A stretch of 64,000 bases of DNA from Thalassolituus sp006212115 (GCF_040372045.1 NZ_BAABWH010000008.1); one strand, 5' to 3'; numbered from the stretch's first letter, positions 26,658 through 35,485 are shown. Translations and numbers: made by a program. Notes: generated by a model from the sequence alone, not told the origin.

Positions 26658-27509
26658 ATGAATGTGCATGTTGCGGGTAAGCCATTACTCGGCGATGACA
26701 AAGAATTCTTAATGACAGAGCGCGATTTCGATGAAATCGCCGATCTGGCCCTTAAGCACACTGGCATCGTTCTGGGGCGGCATAAAGCCAATATGGTGTA
26801 CGGGCGTATTGCCCGTCGCCTGCGGCAGTTAAAGTATTCAACTTTCGCAGATTACCTTGAGTACTTACGTGAACATTTTTCTGAAGAATCGACCAATTTT
26901 ATCAACCTGATTACGACCAATCTGACGTCCTTTTACCGTGAACCGCATCATTTTGATTTTCTGAATGAAACGGTTATTCCTGAGCTAAAAAGGAAGACGG
27001 ACAAAAAGATTCGTATCTGGTCGTCAGGTTGTTCGATCGGCCAGGAGGCCTACACCATTGCTTTTACAATGGCGGAGGCACATCTCGCTGCTTCCTATGA
27101 TCTGAAGATTCTGGCTACAGATCTCGACTCAAACGTTGTACAGACGGGCAGTGAAGGTATTTATCCCGCAGATAACCTGATGAGTGTTCCGGACGAAGTC
27201 GTCGAGAAGTACTTCGAACGAAGCCGCGATGGCAATCAGGTCAGAGTGAAAAAGAGCATGCGAGATCTGGTGCACTTTAAGCGACTTAATCTGCTTGAAA
27301 GCTGGCCTATGAAAGGAAAATTCGACGTGATATTTTGTCGTAACGTCGTTATTTACTTCAATCGTGATACTCAGAAAACGTTGTTTAATCGCTACGCCGA
27401 TTACTTACCAACAGGTGGCTATTTGATTATTGGTCACTCTGAATCACTCAATGGTCTGACAGACCGATTCAAATCGGTTGGTAACACCGTCTATCAAAAA
27501 GTCTACTAA
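26658..27509 (+). CDS. cheR: CheR chemoreceptor methyltransferase (F7-type operon)
   Basis: CheR methylates glutamates on the receptor with SAM. 283 residues: N-terminal helical domain (LKHTGIVLGRHKANMVYGRI), then the SAM fold with TNLTSFYREPHHFDFL, IWSSGCSIGQEAYTIAF and IFCRNVVIYFNRDTQ. It sits 6 bp after the receptor gene, whose tail carries the docking pentapeptide. It is the only cheR in the window, so the flagellar chemotaxis operon must use this one or one elsewhere. Confidence 0.96.
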   Translation: MNVHVAGKPLLGDDKEFLMTERDFDEIADLALKHTGIVLGRHKANMVYGRIARRLRQLKYSTFADYLEYLREHFSEESTNFINLITTNLTSFYREPHHFDFLNETVIPELKRKTDKKIRIWSSGCSIGQEAYTIAFTMAEAHLAASYDLKILATDLDSNVVQTGSEGIYPADNLMSVPDEVVEKYFERSRDGNQVRVKKSMRDLVHFKRLNLLESWPMKGKFDVIFCRNVVIYFNRDTQKTLFNRYADYLPTGGYLIIGHSESLNGLTDRFKSVGNTVYQKVY

Positions 27510-27521
27510 GGGGTTTGATTT

Positions 27522-28166
27522 ATGCATCAGCGCCCACCCGAGCCAAAACCACTAGCGGGATTTGAGCACGTCGCACGATATTGGGATGGTGTCCATAACA
27601 CCTGGGCCGCCAAAATACTTCCCGGTGAACTTTATGTATCTACTCAGGGCGAAATGATCGCTACGGTTCTTGGGTCATGTGTTTCTGCCTGCATTCGTGA
27701 TAAGAAGCTGGGTGTGGGTGGCATGAATCACTTTATGTTGCCCGAGCAGAGCGAGCATTCCAGTGACGTCTGGGGTTCAAACCCGGTTACACAAAACTCA
27801 CGCTATGGCACCTGGGCCATGGAATTTCTGATTAACGAAATCCTGAAGCGTGGTGGCCAAAGAAAAAACCTTGAGGTGAAGCTATTTGGTGGTGGCCAGA
27901 TGATCGCATCAATGAGTGATATTGGTCAGCGCAACATTCTGTTTGTATACAACTATCTGCATAACGAAGGGCTGGAAATTGCGAAGGCCGATGTTGGCGA
28001 TGTATATGCTCGTAAAGTGTTGTACTTCCCAGATACGGGCTCGGTCAAAATGCGTCGGATATCGAACGTTAAGAACGATACATTGATGAAACGCGAAACT
28101 GAGTACAGCCGTAAAGTTAAGATGGAAGATATGGAACAGGGAGACAGTGGTATTGATCTCTTTTAA
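27522..28166 (+). CDS. cheD: CheD chemoreceptor glutamine deamidase
   Basis: CheD deamidates receptor glutamines and can tune adaptation. 214 residues with the catalytic Cys in ATVLGSCVSACI and the His in GGMNHFMLP, then LFGGGQMI and ARKVLYFPDTG. CheD is absent from enteric systems but is part of the Pseudomonas Che2 operon at this same position between cheR and cheB. Confidence 0.95.
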   Translation: MHQRPPEPKPLAGFEHVARYWDGVHNTWAAKILPGELYVSTQGEMIATVLGSCVSACIRDKKLGVGGMNHFMLPEQSEHSSDVWGSNPVTQNSRYGTWAMEFLINEILKRGGQRKNLEVKLFGGGQMIASMSDIGQRNILFVYNYLHNEGLEIAKADVGDVYARKVLYFPDTGSVKMRRISNVKNDTLMKRETEYSRKVKMEDMEQGDSGIDLF

Positions 28167-28177
28167 GGCAATATGCA

Positions 28178-29224
28178 ATGAGTAAAATAAGAACTCTGAT
28201 CATTGATGACTCTGCCTTGATTCGCAAGATGTTGCGAGAGGTATTTGATCGCACCGATGATATCGAAGTGGTAGGTGTTGCGAGCGATCCCTTAATCGCA
28301 CGAGATAAAATTAAGCAGCTGAATCCGGATGTGATTACTCTGGATGTCGAAATGCCGCGTATGGATGGCTTGCAGTTTTTAAGTAATCTTATGCGGTTAC
28401 GCCCGATGCCTGTGGTGATGGTATCGACGCTGACTGAGAAGGGTGCGCCTGAAACACTTGAAGCGTTAGAGATGGGTGCAGTCGATTACATCTGTAAGCC
28501 TAAAGCGCAGTCTCCCGAGGATTTTACCGAGTTTGCACACGCCCTGTGTGACAAGGTTCGTGTTGCCTCTAAGGCCCGTGTGGCTGCCGTTGAAACCCAG
28601 CGTTCGCGTAAGTCTTCGCGGGTTGTTACGCGTGAGGCGAATGAAAACTACCGACGGATCATTGCCGTCGGTTCCTCGACAGGTGGTACCGAGGCAATTG
28701 CGGAAATTCTGTCGACGCTACCGGTTAACTGCCCACCCATCGTGATCAGCCAGCACATCCCTGAAGTATTCAGTGCTTCACTGGCAAAACGCCTTGATGG
28801 CCGTTATCCAATGGAAGTGATGGAGGCCCGTGATGACCTGGAAGTGAAAACCGGCCGCGTCATCATTGCTCAGGGTGGCAGGCACCTGCGTTTTCGACGT
28901 AAGGGAGATCAGCTATTCACCATTATTGACGATGGTCCGAAACAGAATCTGCACAAGCCTTCTGTCGAGGCTATGTTTGACTCCTTGTTGCAGGTAGCAG
29001 GCGGTAAGCGATTAGTGGCCGTTATGCTGACAGGAATGGGGGCAGATGGTGCGATTGCTATGAAGCGCTTACATGATGCCGGTGCACTTACCATGGCTCA
29101 GAATGAGGCTACCTCGGTGGTTTGGGGAATGCCTAAATCCGCTTATGAGTTGGGTGCGGTCGATGAGTTGGTGCCATTGCCTGCAATTGCTGCAGAGATA
29201 ATAAAAAAAGCGCGTTTACCATGA
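28178..29224 (+). CDS. cheB: CheB chemoreceptor methylesterase of the F7-type operon
   Basis: 348 residues: receiver with phospho-acceptor D56 (ITLDVEMPRMDG), a short linker, and the methylesterase domain with Ser (AVGSSTGGTEAI), His (ISQHIPEVFS) and Asp (TGMGADGAIAMK) of the catalytic triad. Last gene of the second chemosensory operon; a second cheB lies at 47800. Confidence 0.96.
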   Translation: MSKIRTLIIDDSALIRKMLREVFDRTDDIEVVGVASDPLIARDKIKQLNPDVITLDVEMPRMDGLQFLSNLMRLRPMPVVMVSTLTEKGAPETLEALEMGAVDYICKPKAQSPEDFTEFAHALCDKVRVASKARVAAVETQRSRKSSRVVTREANENYRRIIAVGSSTGGTEAIAEILSTLPVNCPPIVISQHIPEVFSASLAKRLDGRYPMEVMEARDDLEVKTGRVIIAQGGRHLRFRRKGDQLFTIIDDGPKQNLHKPSVEAMFDSLLQVAGGKRLVAVMLTGMGADGAIAMKRLHDAGALTMAQNEATSVVWGMPKSAYELGAVDELVPLPAIAAEIIKKARLP

Positions 29225-29225
29225 C

Positions 29226-29254
29226 TAATCAGGCATTTGTGCTAAACCTATAAT
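29226..29254 (+). promoter_or_regulatory. Possible sigma-70 promoter before hsbA
   Basis: A perfect TATAAT (29249-29254) lies 27 bp before the STAS gene. The hexamer 17 bp upstream, TAATCA, is a weak -35. It would let the hsbA-hsbR-hptB group be transcribed apart from the che genes. Confidence 0.4.
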
Positions 29255-29280
29255 ACGTAATTTTTTTAGGAGATAGTGGC

Positions 29281-29583
29281 ATGTCTGTACGTGCATCTTT
29301 GGCTGGCAATGGTCAGGAATTGGTGATTCAGGTCGATGGACGTTTTGATTTCAGCGCGCATCAGGAATTCCGTGATGCTTATGAGAAAGCAGCAGAAGTA
29401 CGCAAATACGTTGTCGATTTAGGCGGGGCGACTTACCTCGACAGTTCAGCGTTGGGCATGTTGCTGCTGTTGCGCGACCATGCAGGCGGTGATCACTCTG
29501 AGATCTCTATCATGAATTGTAATGACGATGTACGTAAGATCCTCGCTATTTCCAATTTTGAGCAACTTTTCACTATTCAGTAA
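29281..29583 (+). CDS. hsbA: HsbA-like STAS anti-sigma-factor antagonist
   Basis: 100-residue STAS domain. The phosphorylation loop reads ATYLDSSALGMLLLL with serines at 55 and 56. In P. aeruginosa, HsbA binds the anti-sigma factor FlgM or a diguanylate cyclase according to its phosphorylation by HsbR. The order here (STAS, receiver-PP2C-kinase, Hpt) is that of HsbA-HsbR-HptB and is also known between fliJ and fliK in P. putida. GGAG lies about 9 nt upstream of ATG 29281. Confidence 0.88.
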   Translation: MSVRASLAGNGQELVIQVDGRFDFSAHQEFRDAYEKAAEVRKYVVDLGGATYLDSSALGMLLLLRDHAGGDHSEISIMNCNDDVRKILAISNFEQLFTIQ

Positions 29584-29592
29584 CAGGTAGTC

Positions 29593-31302
29593 ATGGCCGC
29601 TTATAAGGTCCTGATTGCAGACGATAACAGCGTTGACCGAAAGGTGTTGTCCCGCGTCGTTCGCAATCAAGGAAATGATGTTATTGAGGCTACGAATGGA
29701 TTCGAAGCCGTTGATTTATTTAAAGAGCACCGGCCCGACATTGTCCTGATGGACGTCATGATGCCTGGCCTTAACGGAAAGGAAGCGACCCGTCAGATCA
29801 AGAAGATCGCCGACGAAGACTTTATTCCTGTTATTTTCCTCACCTCTCTGTCCGACGCTCAGAGTCTCGCTGATTGCCTGGACTCCGGCGGCGATGATTT
29901 TCTGACCAAGCCGTACAACCATATCGTGTTACAGGCGAAGATTGATTCCTATCATCGCATGTCTGAAATGCATCGGACCTTGCTCCATCAGCGTGATGAA
30001 ATCGCGCGGGTTAACAAGCATATGCTGCAAGAGCAGCGGGTGGCGAAAGCGGTATACGACAACGTTGCACATGCGGGTTGTCTTGATGCCTCGAACATTC
30101 GTTACGAACTGTCGCCTCTGGCCGTTTTTAATGGGGATGTATTATTGGCGGCGCGAAAGCCCGGCGGTGGCATGCACGTCTTGCTTGGTGATTTTACTGG
30201 ACATGGCTTACCTGCCGCCATTGGTGCGATGCCAATGGCCGACATCTTTTACGGTATGACGGCAAAAGGCTTCGGCTTGCGTGAGGTTCTGCGCGAAGTG
30301 AATCAGAAGCTCAAGAGTGTCTTACCCGTTGGTTTTTTCTGCTGTGCTGCGGCAGTGGACATGGCGCCGGACAGACAAGCAGCCAGTGTTTGGATGGGTG
30401 GCGTACCGGATTGTTATCTGCTGCGCAAAGACGGCCAGATGATTGAGACATTGTCCTCCCGGCATCTGCCTTTGGGTGTGATGTCCGCTGATAAATTTAA
30501 TGATCAGATGACCGAGTTCTCGATGGCAATGGGGGATCGCTTGTTCTTGTGGTCGGACGGGATTATCGAGGCGCGCAACGATTACGGTGATATGTTTGGT
30601 CAGGAGCGCCTGCTCAACGTTGTCCGGGATTCGGCCCACGCGAATCATGTCTTTGATGATATTCAACGAGCGGTCGATGAGTTCGTTGATGGGACAGAAC
30701 AGGACGATGATACGACGCTGATTGAAGTCATCATGACTGACATGCTGGAACGTGAAGAATCCGGTGCGGTAACCAAAACAGGTAACACCGTCGGTCCGCG
30801 GGATTGGAGCATGGACTATTGTCTGGAAGCCTCTACTCTGCAGAACTTTAACCCCGTTCCTCTGATGAACCATATCATGATGGAAGTTCCGGGCCTCCGA
30901 GCAATTGGTGGGCAGTTGTACACGGTTGTCGCAGAGTTGTTCTCTAATGCCTTCGAACACGGCGTATTGGGATTGAGTTCATCGCTTAAACAGTCACCCG
31001 ACGGATTTATGGCGTACTATCAACAACGTGAAGCACGGGTTGCTGCACTGAGCGAAGGATTTGTACGCTTCCGTATGGATCACACAGGGGACGGCGATTC
31101 AGGCGTGCTTACTCTGACAGTGAGCGACAGCGGTGAGGGATTTGATTACGCTGGTGCTTATACGTCCGATGCAAACCAGAATGACTATTCCGGTCGGGGG
31201 ATTCCTCTGCTTCGCACCATCTGCGACACTATTGAGTATCGTGGAAAGGGCAACGAAGTTGTGGTGACAATTCCCTGGCCAATGGAGCAGGCGGATGCTT
31301 GA
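29593..31302 (+). CDS. hsbR: HsbR-like response regulator with PP2C phosphatase and HATPase kinase domains
   Basis: 569 residues. Receiver (1-120; D54 in VLMDVMMPGLNG), coiled linker, PP2C/SpoIIE-type phosphatase (about 160-380; GDFTGHGLPAAIGAMPM; LWSDGIIEARND; TEQDDDTTLIEV) and a C-terminal SpoIIAB-like kinase (LFSNAFEHGVLGL; VSDSGEGFDY; YSGRGIPLLR). HptB passes phosphate to the receiver, and the output domains set the phosphorylation of HsbA. Its end overlaps hptB by 8 bp. Confidence 0.92.
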   Translation: MAAYKVLIADDNSVDRKVLSRVVRNQGNDVIEATNGFEAVDLFKEHRPDIVLMDVMMPGLNGKEATRQIKKIADEDFIPVIFLTSLSDAQSLADCLDSGGDDFLTKPYNHIVLQAKIDSYHRMSEMHRTLLHQRDEIARVNKHMLQEQRVAKAVYDNVAHAGCLDASNIRYELSPLAVFNGDVLLAARKPGGGMHVLLGDFTGHGLPAAIGAMPMADIFYGMTAKGFGLREVLREVNQKLKSVLPVGFFCCAAAVDMAPDRQAASVWMGGVPDCYLLRKDGQMIETLSSRHLPLGVMSADKFNDQMTEFSMAMGDRLFLWSDGIIEARNDYGDMFGQERLLNVVRDSAHANHVFDDIQRAVDEFVDGTEQDDDTTLIEVIMTDMLEREESGAVTKTGNTVGPRDWSMDYCLEASTLQNFNPVPLMNHIMMEVPGLRAIGGQLYTVVAELFSNAFEHGVLGLSSSLKQSPDGFMAYYQQREARVAALSEGFVRFRMDHTGDGDSGVLTLTVSDSGEGFDYAGAYTSDANQNDYSGRGIPLLRTICDTIEYRGKGNEVVVTIPWPMEQADA

Positions 31303-31630
31303 TATCGATGCGTTAGCGACACTGCGGGAGATTATGGAGGATGAATTTTCTCCCCTGATTGAGTTGTATATTCGCGACAGTGATCAGCGTTTTCCTGCGA
31401 TGCGGGAAGCGCTTCGCGAAAATGATGCAGAAGGTGTCAGACTACTGGTGCACAGCCTTAAGGGTGCAAGCAGTAATGTTTGCGCTGCCGATCTCGCAGA
31501 GCATGCTCATTGCGTGGAACAAATGGCCATCGACGGAAAAGTCGACCAATTGGCGACTGCGGTCGATGCACTCGAATCAGATTACCTGCAGGTTCGCCAG
31601 TCTCTTCATTCGTATATCACTTCCGCATAA
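31295..31630 (+). CDS. hptB: HptB-like histidine phosphotransfer protein
   Basis: 111 residues, a lone Hpt domain with H53 (LLVHSLKGASSNVCA). Hpt proteins relay phosphate from hybrid kinases to a response regulator; the coupled upstream gene is the obvious target. The kinases that feed it are not in the window. ATG 31295 lies within the last codons of the upstream gene. Confidence 0.9.
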   Translation: MLDIDALATLREIMEDEFSPLIELYIRDSDQRFPAMREALRENDAEGVRLLVHSLKGASSNVCAADLAEHAHCVEQMAIDGKVDQLATAVDALESDYLQVRQSLHSYITSA

Positions 31631-31707
31631 GCGCCCATTTCTCTATTGGCAGCCTACTGACTCTTAATCGAGTTTCAACCAACTACTCACCCTATTCCAG
31701 AGCATTC

Positions 31708-31722
31708 TGGCCCGCCTTTTGC
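31708..31722 (+). promoter_or_regulatory. Sigma-54 promoter of fliK
   Basis: TGGCCC-N5-TTGC with GG-N10-GC spacing, 35 bp before the fliK ATG. -24 keeps TGGC and -12 is perfect. Confidence 0.75.
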
Positions 31723-31757
31723 GATACACCCGGTAACCCAGATAACAGGAGACCGGG

Positions 31758-33152
31758 ATGAACCCTTCTCTACCAAACAGTCCACTCGCGTCATTGATGA
31801 TGTCGCTCGGTGGTAGCATTGACTTTAACTCCCTGGAAGTCAGTCAGGACGGGGCTTCTGGCCTGACTGACTTTTCTGATTTGCTTAGTGGTATGCAGTT
31901 AGCTGCGGTTCCTTTGGATGGCAAACAGTCTGCATTAGCGGCAATGACAGAAGGCGAGGATTTGCCGCTGACGTTGCCACTCGTATCAACATCGGACAGC
32001 GCTTTAGCTGGGCTGACTGATGAGGCGGCTTCTGCCATTGATGTTGCTGTGCCGAACGATAAAGAGAACGCCGCGACGGACAGTGGGATGGCAGATAACC
32101 TGATGGTTCAGATCAAGACTGGTAGTGATATTTCAGTCAGATATGTGGATCAGAACGAAACACAGAGCCAGCGTTCAGCGTCAGACGCAGACCTGTTAGA
32201 CGATGAGAGTGCACTTGTATTGCCAGAAGGTGAGCAACAAGCGGTAACAGGAGCGGTGGTTGCAGCGGGGCAGTCCGGAAACACCGGTCCAGTCACTTCG
32301 GCGTCTGTGTCAGCGGCCACTGTTTCAGGTCGAGCTTCTAATGCACAGCCCGTTGCGAGCTCATTGAAACAGACACAGTCGCGGCAGGTGAACTCCGAAA
32401 GGGATCTGAGTAGCACTGCAGCTGCAAGCATGGATGATTCATTGGCCGAAGCGGAGGAAGGCAGCGAGACCTTCAGACCCGTCACTGCAACCGATGCGGA
32501 TTCAGACCGATCGGGATTGATGGAAATGGGGCGCGAGACGGCTAAAGGCCTCAGTTCTATGGTTCAACCTCAAGCAAGTGCAGCTGCGACCACAACCACA
32601 ACGCCCACGGCTGCTCTGTCAGACGCGGGAGCGGATGGTCTGATGCCAGAGGAGGCCTCAGAAGAGTTCTCTTTCGAGGAAAACTTCGAGCAAACGTTGC
32701 AGCGACAGTCACGCGAACGCCTGGAGTTTGGTCAGGATAAGCGCGAGTGGACCCCAGCTCTGGGGGCCCGCTTAATGACGATGGTTGCCAATGATGTTCA
32801 GCAGGCAAGGATTCAGCTAGATCCACCTGAGCTTGGTAGTCTGGAAATCAAAATGCAGATTCAGCAGGACCAGGCCACCGTGCAGGTAAGCGCGCAAAGC
32901 CATCAGGTGAAAGATGTGCTGGATTCCGGCGCACAGCGTTTACGAGACGCTTTGGCAGCAGAGGGCATTGAATTAAGCGAGTTCTCGGTATCGGCAGATT
33001 CCGGGCAGGGTAAGTCTGATTCCGGTTCAGAATCGGGAGACGGGTCAGGTCAGGGACTCGCCAGCGGCGAATCGGCTGAGTCCGACGAACTGGTGGGCGT
33101 TAACAAAGCGCATACGCCAGCGCCTGATGCCTTACTGGATACCTTTGCCTGA
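31758..33152 (+). CDS. fliK: FliK, hook-length control protein
   Basis: FliK measures the hook and switches export to filament proteins through FlhB. 464 residues. The first 320 are Ser/Ala/Thr/Asp-rich and poorly conserved, as normal for the ruler part. The C-terminal Flg_hook domain (about 335-420) is clear: LDPPELGSLEIKMQIQQDQA and VQVSAQSHQVKDVLDSGAQR. ATG 31758 follows CAGGAGA. A hairpin after the gene and a new promoter before fliL suggest a single-gene transcript. Confidence 0.93.
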   Translation: MNPSLPNSPLASLMMSLGGSIDFNSLEVSQDGASGLTDFSDLLSGMQLAAVPLDGKQSALAAMTEGEDLPLTLPLVSTSDSALAGLTDEAASAIDVAVPNDKENAATDSGMADNLMVQIKTGSDISVRYVDQNETQSQRSASDADLLDDESALVLPEGEQQAVTGAVVAAGQSGNTGPVTSASVSAATVSGRASNAQPVASSLKQTQSRQVNSERDLSSTAAASMDDSLAEAEEGSETFRPVTATDADSDRSGLMEMGRETAKGLSSMVQPQASAAATTTTTPTAALSDAGADGLMPEEASEEFSFEENFEQTLQRQSRERLEFGQDKREWTPALGARLMTMVANDVQQARIQLDPPELGSLEIKMQIQQDQATVQVSAQSHQVKDVLDSGAQRLRDALAAEGIELSEFSVSADSGQGKSDSGSESGDGSGQGLASGESAESDELVGVNKAHTPAPDALLDTFA

Positions 33153-33175
33153 GAGGTGTGAGTATGGCTGCCTAC

Positions 33176-33200
33176 AACCCTGCCAAGTACTGGCAGGGTT
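33176..33200 (+). terminator. Hairpin after fliK, possible terminator
   Basis: AACCCTGCCA and TGGCAGGGTT form a perfect 10-bp stem with a 5-nt loop, 24 bp after the fliK stop. Only a short T-poor tail follows (CGCTTTCT), so termination may be inefficient. Confidence 0.55.
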
Positions 33201-33306
33201 CGCTTTCTAGTGTGCGTGGCGTTTCTCTTCTAGGCTTCTTGCTTTTGCGCTTCTGGGTTCCCACATCATAAAACTTACCACCAACTAATCACTGCGCCTT
33301 CCCATT

Positions 33307-33329
33307 TTCCGTCGGTCAAGATGACGGAA
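33307..33329. promoter_or_regulatory. Inverted repeat upstream of the fliL promoter, possible activator site
   Basis: TTCCGTC, 9 bp, GACGGAA, centred about 73 bp upstream of the -24 box of fliL. Sigma-54 activators bind inverted repeats at such distances. Whether FleR or FleQ binds is unknown. Confidence 0.35.
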
Positions 33330-33389
33330 TCCCTTCTACACTGAAATCAACTGCATGTTATTGGGTGTCATTATTTTGGCGAAATAACG

Positions 33390-33405
33390 TGGCACAAGCT
33401 TTGCA
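33390..33405 (+). promoter_or_regulatory. Sigma-54 promoter of fliLMNOPQR-flhB
   Basis: TGGCAC-N5-TTGCA, a perfect match with the right spacing, 30 bp before the fliL ATG. Confidence 0.92.
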
Positions 33406-33434
33406 AAATTGACTTCATACAGGAGAAACATCTC

Positions 33435-33965
33435 ATGGCGAAAGAACAAGACCTCAAGCTAGAGGGACAGGAAGGCGAAGAAGAGCAGACCGGTGGTGGC
33501 AAGAAAAAGCTCATCATTATTATCGGTATTGTCCTTGTCGTCCTGTTGGCCGGTGGCGGCGCTGCGGCCTTCTTCCTGCTGGGTGGAGAGGAAGAAGAGG
33601 CGGCCGAAGAAGAGGTGGTTGAAGAAGTCGTCGAGGAACCGGTTATTCCAGCCGTATACGTAAAACTGAAGCCCGAGTTTGTCATCAGTTTTCAGGTTGG
33701 AACGCGTCAGCGCTTCGTACAGGCAAGTATCGAAATTATGACGCGTCAGCAATCCATCGTTGATGCACTTGAGCTGCATGAGCCGATGGTACGCAATGAA
33801 GTGATCAATATCGTCAGTCGTCAGGAGTTCGCCACATTGCGGACGGCCGAGGGTCGAGTGGCACTTCAGGGCGCATTGAAGGCAGCCCTGACAGATATGA
33901 TGAAACGGGAAGCAGGCTCCGAAGGAGTTGAAGCTGTGCTGTTTACCAATTTTGTAATGCAGTAG
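33435..33965 (+). CDS. fliL: FliL, basal-body-associated membrane protein
   Basis: FliL surrounds the stator and supports torque and swarming. 176 residues: a short charged cytoplasmic tail with KKK before one membrane segment (about 26-49, LIIIIGIVLVVLLAGGGAAA), an acidic stretch of Glu/Val repeats, and the periplasmic domain (PEFVISFQVGTRQRFVQASI; VRNEVINIVSRQEF). First gene of the fliLMNOPQR-flhB operon. Confidence 0.94.
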   Translation: MAKEQDLKLEGQEGEEEQTGGGKKKLIIIIGIVLVVLLAGGGAAAFFLLGGEEEEAAEEEVVEEVVEEPVIPAVYVKLKPEFVISFQVGTRQRFVQASIEIMTRQQSIVDALELHEPMVRNEVINIVSRQEFATLRTAEGRVALQGALKAALTDMMKREAGSEGVEAVLFTNFVMQ

Positions 33966-33973
33966 GAAATAGT

Positions 33974-34942
33974 GTGCAGGATTTACTGTCGCAAGATGAA
34001 ATTGATGCCTTATTGCATGGCGTAGATGACGGTGACATCGGCCCGGAAGAAGAGGTCGATGCTGCTGGCATTAAATCGTACGACCTGACCAGCAACGACC
34101 GCATTGTTCGCGGTCGGATGCCAACGCTGGAAATGATCAACGAGCGCTTTGCACGATACACCCGCATCAGCATGTTTAACTTCCTGCGACGCAGTGCCGA
34201 CGTTGCGTCTGGCGGAGTGCAGATTATGAAGTTTGGTGAGTACATACATACCTTGTATGTACCGACCAGTCTTAACCTAGTGAAAATGCGCCCGCTGCGT
34301 GGAACAGCCCTGTTTATTCTGGACGCTAAGCTGGTCTTTAAATTAGTAGACAACTTTTTTGGTGGTGACGGCCGGCACGCGAAAATCGAAGGCCGTGAAT
34401 TTACACCGACCGAAGTCAGGGTAGTGCAGCTCATTCTGACGCAGGTGTTCAATGACATGATGGAAGCCTGGTCGCCGGTGATTCCCGTCGAATTCGAATA
34501 CGTGGGTTCAGAAGTGAATCCGGCGATGGCGAATATCGTTAGCCCCAGTGAAGTGGTGGTAGTCAGTACCTTCCATATTGAGCTGGACGGCGGTGGTGGT
34601 GACCTGCACCTGACCATTCCTTATTCCATGATCGAACCCATGAGAGAGGTGCTGGACGCAGGTTTCCAGAGTGATGTCGACGATGTCGACGAGCGCTGGC
34701 AGCAATCAATGCGCGAAGACATTCTCGATGCGCCGGTTGAGATACACGGTACTTTGGTTCAACGCGATATATCGCTGCGCGAAGTGGCAGCGTTAAAAAC
34801 CGGCGATGTTATTCCAATAGAAATGCCCGAGCATTTTACCCTCGAAGCCAACGGTATTCCGATTTTCACAGGGAAAATGGGTATTTCTAATGACAATCTG
34901 GCCGTAAAAATTAAAGACCAGATTAAACACAGAAAACGCTGA
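33974..34942 (+). CDS. fliM: FliM, flagellar motor switch protein
   Basis: FliM forms the C ring and receives phospho-CheY. GTG start at 33974 with AGGAA 6 nt upstream; 322 residues. The first residues, QDLLSQDEIDALLHG, are the CheY-binding peptide, so the start must be this one. The CheC-like middle domain (FARYTRISMFNFLRR; FFGGDGRHAKIEGREFTPTE) and a C-terminal SpoA domain that pairs with FliN follow. Confidence 0.96.
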   Translation: MQDLLSQDEIDALLHGVDDGDIGPEEEVDAAGIKSYDLTSNDRIVRGRMPTLEMINERFARYTRISMFNFLRRSADVASGGVQIMKFGEYIHTLYVPTSLNLVKMRPLRGTALFILDAKLVFKLVDNFFGGDGRHAKIEGREFTPTEVRVVQLILTQVFNDMMEAWSPVIPVEFEYVGSEVNPAMANIVSPSEVVVVSTFHIELDGGGGDLHLTIPYSMIEPMREVLDAGFQSDVDDVDERWQQSMREDILDAPVEIHGTLVQRDISLREVAALKTGDVIPIEMPEHFTLEANGIPIFTGKMGISNDNLAVKIKDQIKHRKR

Positions 34943-34954
34943 CAGGAGCAGGTT

Positions 34955-35485
34955 ATGAGTGACGATAAAGATCAGGATCAGTCACCCGAAGAAGAGCTGG
35001 ACCCACAAAAACTTGCTGACGAAGTTGCTGGCGGGATAGAAGAAGCGAGCGCCGAAGCCGATGCTGGGGACGGGGAAGACGACCAGGCATTAGCTGACGA
35101 GTGGGCTGCTGCGATGGAAGAGGCCGGCGACGAGGAAGGCGCTGGAGATGATGCCGCTGATGATCCGATTAAACAGGTGGAGCTCGACGAGCTTCAGGAC
35201 GAGGGGCAGCCGGTTGGCGGAGACAACCCTGAGCTGGAAGTTATTCTGGATATTCCTGTGCGGATTTCGATGGAAGTCGGTGCAACGAAAATCCCGATCC
35301 GTAACTTGCTGCAGCTGAATCAAGGTTCCGTTGTAGAACTGGATCGTCTTGCTGGTGAGCCTTTGGATGTGCTGGTAAACGGTACACTCATCGCACACGG
35401 TGAAGTAGTAATGGTGAACGATAAGTTTGGTATTCGTTTAACTGACGTGGTGAGCCAGAGTGAACGTATACACCGCTTGCGTTAA
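34955..35485 (+). CDS. fliN: FliN, flagellar motor switch protein
   Basis: FliN completes the C ring and docks the FliH-FliI ATPase. 176 residues: the first 85 are strongly acidic low-complexity sequence, and the SpoA domain fills the end (LDIPVRISMEVGATKIPIRN; LAGEPLDVLVNGTLIAHGEV; FGIRLTDVVS). The fliO start overlaps its last 26 bp. Confidence 0.95.
   Translation: MSDDKDQDQSPEEELDPQKLADEVAGGIEEASAEADAGDGEDDQALADEWAAAMEEAGDEEGAGDDAADDPIKQVELDELQDEGQPVGGDNPELEVILDIPVRISMEVGATKIPIRNLLQLNQGSVVELDRLAGEPLDVLVNGTLIAHGEVVMVNDKFGIRLTDVVSQSERIHRLR

Noticed and set aside
33943..34617. Minus-strand open frame of 224 residues opposite fliM
   Set aside because: Complement of a well-supported gene, Ser/Arg-rich composition typical of an antisense shadow.
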